Assembly: GCA_000733355.1 (NCBI GenBank)
Contig: JNVV01000016.1
Span: forward strand, 434,190 to 457,747
Source of the DNA: Falciphora oryzae
Lineage: Eukaryota > Ascomycota > Sordariomycetes > Magnaporthales > Magnaporthaceae
Direction of reading: 5' to 3'
Length of the DNA: 23,558 bases
The position numbers were made by a program, and so were the translations under genes. This document shows positions 10,322 to 18,861 of the stretch, piece by piece (the first letter of the stretch is position 1; each line of letters begins with the position of its first letter). The notes beneath the pieces are model-generated. The model saw only the letters and a list, made by a program, of their open reading frames with translations. It searched no databases and had not been told where the DNA came from.

Positions 10322-10699
10322 CGCAATATACCCTTATTCTTTTACGTACTTTCCTTTTGTTTTATTAATTATAAGGGCGTTTTTACGACGGAAATTTTAC
10401 GAGCAGTCGCATGAAAATAAGCAAACGGTACCACTGTTTAATATAGCAGGACCGTATACGAAAAGCAAATATAGTTTTTATTTTTAGGCTCCGGAGCGGG
10501 GGCGATACGCACCCGAAAACGAATTTAAGGGTTTTTATATATAAATATTACATAATAAAGGCACCGAGGTCTTTTACAAATATAACGGACGTATGAATAT
10601 ATATATATTTTTTTTCGTTTATTTTTTTATTTATTTTATTAAAACTCGCTTTCGTTTTAATACCGGCTATAATGCGGTTTTAAAATAGCGGGATATTTG

Positions 10700-12001
10700 T
10701 TATTTAGCTAACTTTAAACCTTTTGGTTTCCAAACCGAATTTTTTCGGTTTATTTTTATACGTTTTTTTAGTTTTTTTTTTTAATTATTTATTACGCGGT
10801 ACCGTAATTCCGGCGGAACGCCGGGTACGGTTTATTGCAATTTACGCATTTCGGCCTTTCCGCCGTTTATTTAAAATACGCCGCGTATTCCGTTTCGCTT
10901 TTTTAATGCTTCGGCCCGGCGTAATAAAAACACCGGTTCGGTTTATAACAAAACTTTTATTTATATTTTATTAATAACAATTAAATTATTGAATTATTTT
11001 TAATTTTAAAACGTATAATTTGCAATTATAAATTTCCGCCCGGTATATATTTTTTTGAAATATAATATAAATCCGTTACTAACGCGTTCCCGATTTTAAC
11101 TAACGCGATCGCGTATTTTATAATATTTTTCGGGGGTTAAACGTAAACTAACTGTATATTTGCGTTTTTATTTTCGGCGTTTAAAATTACCGTTAATTTT
11201 TTCGGGTTCGTAAAAAAAATTCCTATTTTAAAATTTTAAATTACTACGTTTATAATTCGTTTCCGTAATTAAACTTAATCCCTAAATACGGTTTTAATTT
11301 ACGCCGTCCTTTTTTTCTATTTTTCCGCGCTACTTGTAAATGTAACTATTACGTTACCGTTTGGTAAAATACGTATACCTTTCGGTCCGTTTTTAACGTA
11401 AATCCGGACCGTTTATAGTATTTTTTCGTATAATTTCCTTTTTAACGAAAAAAGCATTTTTTTTTACGGTAATTATAACTTTTTACTTTAATTTAACCGG
11501 GATAAATCGGGGTAAAAAGGGGAAAATGTTTTATCGGAAAAGGTTTGGTTTAAATACGTTCCGTCCCCAGGGCGTTAGCCCGTAAAACGTTACGGCGGCG
11601 TAAAATATTTTACTATTATCGGCGAAAGCGTTTTTTATTTCGGTAAAAATGTTAATTTTAAACGTTTTAAAGGGTTTTATCGTAATCGGTCCGTTTTTGG
11701 CTACGTCGCGTTAGCGCGCCGTTACCGTTTCGGTTTTAGTATTAATTAACTTTTTAATTAGCTGCAAAACTTCCGGTAGTTCGTTACAAATTACAAAAGG
11801 CTTTAGCTTATTTTTAATTTCTTATAGGTTAGCTTTTTAACGATTGCGATACGGTTTCGGGTCGGGGGAGGTCCTACTTCCTAACGCGCTTTAAAGCGCG
11901 TCGGGCAGGTCGTTCGCGAATGCGTATCGGCTAGCCGCGAAGCCAAAATCGACTTCTATCGATTTTAACCCCGCGCCGCCGGCGCGCGCCATTTGCGGCA
12001 T
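10700..12001 (-). pseudogene. LINE-1 ORF1 (gag-like), broken
   Basis: The start ATG (12001-11999) opens MPQMARAGGAGLKSIEVDFG, which parallels the ORF1 start of copy 2 and has a usable first 37 codons. The atypical knuckle is read on the minus strand at about 10803-10851 as KCVNCNKPYPAFRRNY, with the expected His and last Cys both changed to Tyr. An upstream Cys-rich stretch at about 10870-10930 has another decayed knuckle. Total span is about 430 codons, the same as copy 2 without its MITEs. Several TAA/TAG codons interrupt it. Confidence 0.75.
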
Positions 12002-12110
12002 CGGTTTGGGGGGAGTCGGATGCGTGGATTCCGATTTTGAAGTCAAATTTAGATTATTTCGAAAGGCTGACCGGATGCGCGTTTGCAAAGGTCCAATTAG
12101 CGTTTTTTTT
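10700..12110 (-). mobile_element. LINE-1 copy 3, 5' leader and ORF1 only, RIP-degraded
   Basis: Reverse-strand copy of the LINE at 816-7350, covering the leader and ORF1. The leader matches copy 2 around 'cgaaaggctgaccggatgcgcg' (12060) against 'cagccggacagcccttcgag' (839). It ends near 10700, shortly after the third zinc knuckle, and abuts the LINE-2 leader at about 10600. ORF2 is missing, so the copy is truncated at its 3' side, which is unusual for a LINE and suggests later deletion or overwriting. Confidence 0.75.
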
Positions 12111-12429
12111 TTATAAAAAGAAAAGCCGCTTTTTATTCCCTATTTTAGTTTTAACCGGGGTTTGTAAATTCGTCCTTTTTTTTTTTTTTTTAAATAAAAC
12201 GCAATTTACGTAACGACGTTATTTTTTTTTCGGAATCCGTAAATTTAATGGCGAAAATTTATTTTCCTTTATTATTATATTCGATTTTAACAGGTCCTTT
12301 ATTAAAAATCGTCCGGATTTGGCGCGTTGCGGCTATCCTTTTTTTTTTAAAAGTACCAGCCCGTTGCGTTTTTATTAAATTAATACGTCGTATACGAGTT
12401 TTTGCAGTAATAAATTTAGTTAAATGCCA
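12111..12429. other. T-rich junction between LINE-1 copy 3 and gypsy relic
   Basis: Long T-runs at 12105-12114, 12176-12192 and 12222-12230 border the LINE leader. No gene is supported; the plus-strand frame at 12248-12442 is a shadow of RIP-altered sequence. Confidence 0.4.
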
Positions 12430-13500
12430 CCCCGGGGCATAGGATATTTATTATTTAAACGCTTTTTTGTTATGTAATTGCCGTTTATCGTTTATTGCGT
12501 TACCTATAGTTCTGTTTTATATAGCCCTTTTAACTACATTTAAAGCATTTTTTATTTTTAAAATCCTGCTTTTTTTATTATTTTGCTTTTATTAGTAAAT
12601 AGCTCCCGCGCTAAAGTTTATAAGTCCAAAATGTATGCTATAAGCCGTATTTGGCTGCTATTTGTTTTTTTATAGTTATTTTTGTTATTTACTATTTTAA
12701 TTAGCTAACTTTTTTTTAAATCGTCGTTTATACAATTTATCGCTAATACGGACGGCTATTTAGATATAATCCGGAAAATCCTCTGGTTAATCCGTTTTAA
12801 AAGGTTCGTTTTTTATATCCTTACGGAAACCTCTATAAAAATGCGCTATTTTAATTTGGTCGGTTTAATTAAATTTAGTTATAAAGCGCTAAAACTTTAA
12901 AATGTATATAAAAGCCGGCTTTTTTATTAAAAGCTAAAAAAAATTTCCGCAACCAATCGCTCGTTAACTTAGCCGAAAACTTTGCAGATTTTTTTTCGAA
13001 CCTTTCGAAATTAGCAAATACAATTTATATTTATTTTTTACATTTTACGCTTTTAAAATAGTTTATTTACGTAGTTTAAAACCAGTTTTTTTTAACCTTT
13101 CCTTTAAAACGTATAGCGGCGTAAATTACCTTTTTTTTCGGTGCCGAAATAGGTTTCGTAAAACGAAAAATAAACTTAGTATTCGATAAAAAAAAACTTA
13201 AAATTTGCCCGTTTTTCCGTTGTAAATTTCCGGAAACGGGAATTTGTATGCTTTTATCGCGATATCCGATTTGCTTTAGATTGCAGCTAATTAAGCTTTG
13301 GTTTCGGTAAAATCCTTTATAAACGTTTGGAAAAGTTCGAAAAAAGTGGTATTATCGTACATTTTCTTTTCGCATTCGACGGTAAAAAGCTGCTCCGCTT
13401 TTTTAAATCCGGATACCGATATTTTATCGTATTATTTACTTTCGGTAAATGCTAAATAAAATTAATTAAAATGTTACAATTAAATTTTACTTTTAAAGTA
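12430..13500 (-). pseudogene. Ty3/gypsy-type gag relic, RIP-degraded
   Basis: Gag of LTR retrotransposons forms the particle that packages the element RNA. On the minus strand at about 13079-13133 the sequence reads KVIYAAIRFKGKVKKNWF, which fits the retrotransposon gag domain pattern 'KV.YAA..L.G.A..WF'. Downstream, around 12770, ISDKLYKRR fits the 'ID.RLYERR' segment of fungal gypsy gags. A CX2CX4HX4C knuckle follows at 12506-12547 (C-F-K-C, then His and last Cys each turned to Tyr). The order, gag domain then linker then knuckle, is that of the family. No protease, RT or integrase is in the window; the relic stops near the LINE-1 copy 3 leader. I could not define its LTRs. Confidence 0.7.
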
Positions 13501-13824
13501 AACCATTTAAAAAAAAGCCAAATAATACATTTAATAGGGGTTGCTTTAAAAAAAAACTAGGAATTAGTATATATAGATTTATTTCCCCTTTTCGACTTTT
13601 ATAAGTTATAGGGAGTATCTGCTAAGCTAAGTAATATTAGGATAAAAACCGTGCCTCCGGTATTATAACCGTTTAATAAGGTTGGGTAAAAAGGTCTCGT
13701 CGAGCTACTAGCGAATCCTCTTCGTGTGCTTACTAGGAATTAGTAACAAAAGTTTTAATTGCTTATTTAAAGGGATATTTTAGATCTAACTTAAAATAAT
13801 TAATGCCGAAACCGTAGTTAAAAT
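13501..13824. other. Probable leader/LTR region of the gypsy relic
   Basis: Less strictly RIP-like sequence upstream (on the minus strand) of the gag relic. CTAGGAATTAGTA occurs twice, at 13556 and 13733, in the same orientation. It could belong to an LTR or untranslated leader, but I find no matching second LTR, no TG...CA pair and no clear primer-binding site. Confidence 0.3.
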
Positions 13825-13933
13825 TAACGTGGTTCACCACCGAGTGCCACAAACCACCGAGTGCCACACTTACAGCCGACCTCTAGTTAATCGACGCGTA
13901 TGCCAACCCAATAACGCTAGCAATCCATTCAAA

Positions 13934-15589
13934 CTATTTAGAACTATATACATTAGATATTTCTACTTCCTTTTAACAAATGCGCGCATTGTGTCCGGTT
14001 TTGCCGCAAATGCTATATCGCCAACGAGTTATCGTCGCCCTCTTTTCCTAACCCTTATAATCGCGCATTTTTTGCTATAACTGCCTATTTAGCTCCTGCT
14101 GGTTCAGAACATTTCGTACCTCGTCGATGGTAAGTGACCCTTTAAATCGGACACGTGTTTTTTTGGCCCTCCGGCGTTTGTTTAGTATTTCGTTCGCTTT
14201 TCGTAATTTGGAGCACTTTTTTTCTAAAAGGTTAACCCGATGCATAATTGCTTTAGCCCTTTTCGCAAACTAGTTTATAACCGCTAATATAAATGTCGGA
14301 AAGCTGCTTTTATAATTAGAAATTCGAATTTTAATGTATTTAAATTACGAAATTGCTTTATTAGCTATTTTAAGCGTTTTAAAGGTCCAAAATTCGGGGT
14401 CGTTTAAAGGCGTTTTTAAAGGAGTTGGAATTCGTAACCTCATATCTAGTTTTTCCAAAACCGAATCCAAATTGAAAAAAGCAAAGCTAGCTTTTCGAAA
14501 GCCTTTTTAAATATTTCCTTCGGTTATAAAGTTAAAAAATGCCGCTTTAAACGCCGAAAGGAACTTAATTTTAGTTACGTAGTTAACGTATAATTTTATT
14601 AAATTTTCGATTTATTAACTATACGCCCGCTTTATTAAGCCGAAATACCTAACGTTAAGCGGCTAAAAGAAATAAAACGAATACGGAAGTATATAAAACG
14701 TAATAATGTTATATTTTTAGCAATAAAGCTCGAAATCCGTCAAGTGGTAGCTTTTGTGGCCGTTTAGTACTAACAAACGATAGGACCCCGTAAAACGAAC
14801 TGTAATGTGTTTATCGAAATGCTGGATCCATTTTAAGCCGAGTTCGTTCGTAACCCACCCGTTAGCGTCCGTTACAATAATTTAATTGCGTAAAAGGTCG
14901 GTTTCCAAATACCAATTGGCTAAATGGTACTGCTTTTTAACGATAATAAAAGGAAAAACCGCCTAACTGTAACAATTAACCCTTTAAATGATTATAGCCC
15001 ATTCCCGGTTGCTAAATTAAACCAGCTTTATTTTACTACGGCCTTCCCACGTTATAATAACCATAACGGCGGCGATTATACCCATAAAGAAGCTGGTTTC
15101 GTCGAAATTGTAAATATCGTTATCCTGGATGCTATATTTAGCTATAATATTCCGTATAAAGTCGAATTACGCAAAAACGAGCTTGGGATTTTCGCATTTG
15201 GCCCTTTGGTAGTCGTATTTTCGAATCCAGCGCGTGCCGAGCTCCGGGCGGCGTTTAACGAACTTCGCGACCTAATTGGTCCCAACGGTGGCCGCGTTAC
15301 GTTCGGCGAGTAGTCGGTTGGCCATATCTTTAATATTAGAAGGCCGGGGAGGGAATGCTCGCGAATCCAGCTTAAGTATGTATTTGACAAGCGCCTCCTT
15401 TTTAAATTTTGTCAATTTGCGACAGTTGGTTTTGCTGTCGCGTCGAGCAGGTTGACCGCGCTTCCGCCGGGCGAGAGTGGAAAAGTCGACTTTATAGATT
15501 TTGGCGGCGCTCCGGATGCTTAACTGTGGGTTCGATATAATCGCTTAAAGGGCTAAAACAATTTTGCGTTCGTCGTTTTTGTTTGCTAT
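13934..15589 (-). pseudogene. Fot1/pogo transposase, RIP-inactivated
   Basis: The reading frame aligned to the transposase at 18862-20517 is 1656 bp, exactly the same length, so there is no net insertion or deletion and decay is by substitution. The start codon is ATA (15589-15587). NFDETSFFMGIIAA is still readable at about 15060-15110 around the first catalytic Asp. The third catalytic position reads PLNV, Asn instead of Asp, as in the other copy. The Trp that is a first stop in the other copy is intact TGG here, while the second stop (TAG) is shared. Additional Gln to stop changes are present. A zinc knuckle is expected near 13960-14020 but is mutated. Confidence 0.9.
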
Positions 15590-15624
15590 TGTTTGTTATG
15601 GAAATATTCGCGGATGAAGTTGGA

Positions 15625-15644
15625 TTGACGCGTGGACGCGTCAA
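15625..15644. promoter_or_regulatory. Palindrome with two ACGCGT boxes, upstream of transposase
   Basis: TTGACGCGT and ACGCGTCAA separated by 2 bp, about 36 bp before the former transposase start. The same palindrome occurs at 18807-18826 in the other copy and survives RIP here because its cytosines are not in CpA. ACGCGT is the MCB core known to bind MBF-type cell-cycle factors in fungi; function here is inference. Confidence 0.45.
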
Positions 15645-15672
15645 ATGTGGCATTCGGTGGTGAACCACGTTA

Positions 15673-16715
15673 CCTATTGCTGCTAGGAAGTCCTCCTTTT
15701 ATATATACAGGCGTAGCCGCTTTATTTTTTAATGCTATCAGTATTAAACCTAATATTTTATAATCGCTATAATTTGATATATTATTTAGCGATAACTATA
15801 ATATGCTTAACCCCGGCCGATTTGGCTTATCGCCGTTTTTTATTACGTAACCTCCCGTTGTTTAGGTGTGGTGTTAAAAGCACTCCTTCCCTAAGGCCTA
15901 ACCCAGGCCTCCTATCCCCATATCCTGTATGTGTGGTCGTAACATGTAAGCTTTGTTTGCTATTTCTGTGCATAACCTTATAACAGTACAGGGTAGATAA
16001 TATAAGGAGGGTAATGCAGGGTAGGTTGGGTTTATGCACCCAATCTTAGCTAAATACATTAGTTCTTTTAACAAAACCTAAAACTTAAAAAATAAATCCA
16101 ATGGGTTTTACGGGTTTTGAGTTGTTTTGGTTTTTTGCCGACCTTAGATTCGGTTGGGTCGAAGATTAAGCTCCGAACTCGGAGCACGAGAAGAGCGCGA
16201 TCTGTCTAGTATAACACACACCTAGTCTCAAAGGCTCAGCCCAGATGGGAGCGGCCCCGCATGTATATTTTTCCCCACTTTTAGCTACATTAAATTCCAG
16301 CCAATCAAACCACTACCCCCAATTCCGCTCCATCTGGTCTGAGGAAGGAGGGTGCCAATTGGCCGCACTCCACCTGTTGGGCCGCACGTGACGTTTTCGA
16401 TATAACGCATTTACCGGTATATATCCTAACTCTGTTGATAAGCCGTGCATTAAAACATAAAAATATACATAAAATAGCCCGAAATTCGGGCATTATACGA
16501 ATATAATTCTTATATAGGTGCGCGTATTATATAGGCCGTAAAAATCGAATATAAATATATATAAATTATATAAAATATTAAATAATTAATTGAATAAAAA
16601 TCGGAAAAATGCAAAATAATTTGCGTTATATAAACTAAATCCGGGTCTTTCCCGTAAAGGTTTTTATACTGGTATCGCATTTCCCTGTGCTAATATTCAA
16701 TATTAAAATATTATA
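15673..16715. other. Intergenic, no gene supported
   Basis: From 15673 to about 15830 the sequence is moderately RIP-like and probably continues the element into which the Fot1 copy inserted. 15830-16072 has normal composition and ends in a repeat shared with 21224-21303. 16073-16500 is non-repetitive, contains GCCCGAAATTCGGGC (a perfect palindrome near 16475-16490) and a CACGTG near 16385. 16500-16715 is very AT-rich. No open frame here is convincing. Confidence 0.5.
15986..16072 (+). repeat. 85-bp dispersed repeat, copy 1
   Basis: Shares about 85% with 21224-21303, in the same orientation, including GGGTAAT, CAGGGTAGGTTGGG and a perfect CTAAATACATTAGTTCTTTTA at the end. Similarity fades upstream (CTGTGCATAACC against CCTGCACAACCC). 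It is probably the end of a small unclassified element. Confidence 0.75.
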
Positions 16716-16717
16716 TA

Positions 16718-17164
16718 ACGTGGTTCACCAGCGAGTCGGTCAAACCACCGAGTCGATCACTTCGAAATCACGTGTTAAACGCGATTTTCGACACCCTTGC
16801 TAACTCGGCCAATTTAAGCCCAAATTTAACCAAATTTAAAAAGATTATATTTAATTAAATAGGGAATTTAATTTAATTTTCTTAGATTTTTCCCATTGCC
16901 ATTTTAAGCTACTTTGCACATTATATACAGTGTATTATACAGTGTTACAAACTAACCCTAAAAGGGCAATGTAAAAAATCTAAGAAAATTAAATTAAATT
17001 TCCTATTTAGTTAAATATAACATTTTTAAATTTGGTTAAATTTGTGTTTAAATTGGCCAAGTTAGCAAGGGTGTCGAAAATCGCGTTTAATATGGGATTT
17101 CGAAGTGATCGACTCGGTGGTTTGACCGACTCGGTGGTTTGACCGACTCGCTGGTGAACCACGT
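16718..17164. mobile_element. Palindromic MITE D, TA target duplication, extra subterminal unit
   Basis: A 447-bp foldback element flanked by TA (16716-16717, 17165-17166). Arms and loop (about 16925-16945) resemble MITEs A and B, but the code in the units is GTCGGTC/GTCGATC. The left end has two 17-bp units, the right end three, and the additional unit (about 17118-17134) accounts for the 17 bp by which it exceeds MITEs A and B. No coding capacity. Confidence 0.9.
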
Positions 17165-17193
17165 TATATAAATATTATTTATATATATATATA

Positions 17194-17612
17194 ACGTGGT
17201 TCATCAGTGAGTGGACCATATCAGCGAGTGGGCCACCTAGAAATACATACAAAAAATGTCGGTGCACTTTAATCAATTTGCAGTGGAATTTTATAAAAAT
17301 TTAACTAGTAATTATCAATAATAATTCTTACGTAAAAATATTTTTTCCAGATTTTTATTATTACCCCTTTAAAGTAATTTACATATTATACACAGTGTAA
17401 TACACAGTGTTGCAAACTAACCTAAAAGGAGTAATATTAAAATTCCGGAAAAATTAATCCTATAATTGCTATAAAGTTAAATGTAACTATTTAAATTTTA
17501 GTAAAATTTGGCCTCAAATTGGGCGAGTTATTTAGTTGAAAAAAACGGCGTTTAATATGGGATTTCGAACTGGCCCACTCGCTGATATGGTCCACTCACT
17601 GATGAACCACGT
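17194..17612. mobile_element. Palindromic MITE E, TA target duplication
   Basis: A 419-bp foldback element flanked by TA (17192-17193, 17613-17614), only 29 bp from MITE D. It begins ACGTGGTTCATCAGTGAG and its units carry GTGGACC and GTGGGCC at both ends. The interior differs from A, B and D, and the arms are the least alike of the five, with extended mismatch near 17235-17290. The central loop CACAGTGTAATACACAGTG (17391-17409) is conserved. It inserted in the AT-rich start of the LINE-2 leader. Confidence 0.88.
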
Positions 17613-17891
17613 TATTCATACTACCGTTATATCTATATAAGACCTCGGTGCCTCTACTATATAGTATTTACATGTAAAAAACCCTTAAACTCGTCCTCGG
17701 GTGCGTGTCGCCCCCGCTCCGGAGCCTGGGAGTAAAAACCATATCTGCTCTTCGTATACGGTCCTGCTGTATTAAACAGTGGTACCGTCTGCTTATCTTC
17801 ATACGACTGCTCGTAAAGGTTCCGTCGTGGAAGCGTCCTTGTAATTAGTGGAATAAAAGGAAAGTACGTAAGGGAATGAGGGTGTGTTACG

Positions 17892-18137
17892 CCGGGGCAG
17901 CGTCTCGGTGCCGGGTCTCGCCCTCGTAACGAAACGGCTGTGTTAGTACTCGTGTTATGGCGTCCTGGTATGGCTTTTCCGCGTAAATTAGCCCGGCTCC
18001 GCTCCGGGTCCCAACCGGGGCAGCGCCTTGGTATCGGGTCTCGCCCTCGTAGCGGAATGTCTGTATTAGTACTCGTATTATAGCGCCCTAATGTGGCTTC
18101 TTCGCGTAAGTTGGCCCGGCTCTACTCCGGGTCCCAA
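17892..18137 (+). repeat. Two 123-bp tandem units in LINE-2 leader
   Basis: CCGGGGCAGCG starts units at 17892 and 18015. Each unit contains GGGTCTCGCCCTCGTA, TTAGTACTCGT and ends CTCCGGGTCCCAA. The units are about 80% alike, so the duplication is not recent. The period is exactly that of the RIP copy at 10076-10321. Confidence 0.9.
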
Positions 18138-18575
18138 CCGCGGGCGGGCCCTCCGGGTCTAGCGTTTTGCTTCGTAATTTTAAGTAATTCAGCTTTTAGT
18201 GGGTGCCCGCTTCCGGGGCCGTTGCTCCGCGTGCGGTTCGGGTCCGCCTCTATGGCTTGCATCTAATCTTTCTATTGGTTACCTCCCCCTTTTTAAATCG
18301 CGTCATTTAGGTGACCCTTTTTTGTTGCTGCGTTGTTGTACGTTGTGGTTTCTAGTGGTAACTTCCCTTTGTTTCCCTCCGGATCCGGGTCTCCACCGGC
18401 CTTCCTTCTCCCAGCTACAAAAGGCCCTCTTTCCTTCCTTTCTCTCTCCCTCTCGCTCTCTTTTCACCACCACTTCCGGTCCTGCCCTTCTGCCCGCGCT
18501 TCCTCTTCTCCTGCCTGCATCTAGGTTCCTAATCGCTCGCGCCTCGTTTCCCTCCGTTTCCTATTCTCCTGCAGC

Positions 18576-18701
18576 ATGGCTCCCAAGGATAAAGCTCCCA
18601 AGTCTCCCCGCGGTGGTGGTGGTGGCGGTCGCGGTGGCAATCCCGGTAGCGGAGCCACGGGCGGTAGCCGCGCCGCTCCCGCCGCTGCAGCTAGTGGATA
18701 A
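18576..18701 (+). pseudogene. N-terminal fragment of LINE-2 ORF1
   Basis: The ATG at 18576 follows a pyrimidine-rich leader and opens MAPKDKAPKSPRGGGGGGRG, then more Gly/Ser/Ala, ending in TAA at 18699 after 41 residues. The stop lies at or just beyond the point where similarity to the other copy ends, so this is a truncated gene and not a small complete one. In the RIP copy the frame continues past this point into a Ser/Asn-rich stretch (9235 downward). A basic, Gly-rich N-terminus fits an RNA-binding gag-like protein, but no domain is visible. Confidence 0.55.
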
Positions 18702-18761
18702 ATATTATTTATATTTTATTTTTTATTTTTTTTAATATAATTAATAAAAATAAAAATAAAA
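18702..18761. other. A/T-only stretch at the LINE-2 breakpoint
   Basis: About 60 bp of T-rich then A-rich sequence with no C or G. It separates the broken LINE-2 ORF from the TA target site of the Fot1 element. Confidence 0.7.
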
Positions 18762-18806
18762 TAACGTGGTTCACCACCGAGTGCCACAAACCACCGAGTG
18801 CCACAT

Positions 18807-18826
18807 TTGACGCGTCCACGCGTCAA
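18807..18826. promoter_or_regulatory. Palindrome with two ACGCGT (MCB-like) boxes
   Basis: TTGACGCGTCCACGCGTCAA lies 36 bp before the transposase ATG (18862). The boxes are at 18810-18815 and 18818-18823. It may be a promoter element for cell-cycle-linked expression or an internal transposase-binding site. The other copy keeps it at 15625-15644. Confidence 0.5.
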
Positions 18827-18861
18827 TCCAACTTCATCCGCGAATATCTCCACAACAAACA

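Larger units (their letters stand above)
8729..10600 (-). mobile_element. LINE-2 copy 1, 5' part, RIP-degraded
   Basis: Reverse-strand retroelement matching the better-kept copy at 17615-18701. From 10600 downward it has the leader, two 123-bp tandem units (about 10076-10321) and the ORF1 start region near 9630. There the ATG of the other copy reads ATA and several CCC/GGT codons are changed. It continues past the inserted solo LTR (9236-9520) into a Ser/Asn-rich coding-like stretch (9126-9235), then into sequence I cannot identify (8729-9125). Assignment as a LINE is inferred: tandem-repeat leader followed by an ORF start, and no LTRs. No reverse transcriptase is present here to prove it. 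Confidence 0.6.
13827..15670 (-). mobile_element. Fot1/pogo-type DNA transposon, RIP-degraded copy
   Basis: An 1844-bp Tc1/mariner-superfamily element of the pogo/Fot1 group, flanked by TA (13825-13826, 15671-15672). Ends begin ACGTGGTTCACC. The left end has two 17-bp subterminal units with code GTGCCAC; the right end keeps only one (mutated to GAATGCCAC). The copy at 18764-20624 is 17 bp longer, exactly this missing unit. The transposase gene runs on the minus strand and is inactivated. It sits upstream of the gypsy gag relic. Confidence 0.92.
17615..18701 (+). mobile_element. LINE-2 copy 2, 5' end, little mutated, 3' truncated
   Basis: Plus-strand copy of the element at 8729-10600. It comprises leader sequence shared with 4070-4235 and 10444-10600, two tandem 123-bp units, about 440 bp of unique leader, a pyrimidine-rich tract (about 18400-18570) and the first 41 codons of an ORF. 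Unlike the RIP copy it keeps normal CA/TG content. Homology stops at about 18698, where an AT-only stretch begins. The rest of the element is missing. Its identity as a LINE is inferred; a gypsy or other element leader is possible. Confidence 0.65.

Noticed and set aside
13556..13745. Repeated CTAGGAATTAGTA as LTR termini of the gypsy relic
   Set aside because: Both copies point the same way, the ends are not TG...CA in a consistent pair, and no second LTR or duplication was found.
1775..17612. Regularly repeated end sequences as a CRISPR-like array
   Set aside because: They are the inverted ends of separate MITEs with TA duplications in a eukaryotic genome, with no repeat-spacer order.
18199..18735. 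178-residue plus-strand open frame rich in Ser, Leu and Pro
   Set aside because: It comes from the pyrimidine-rich LINE-2 leader in another frame than the ATG at 18576 and has no conserved features.
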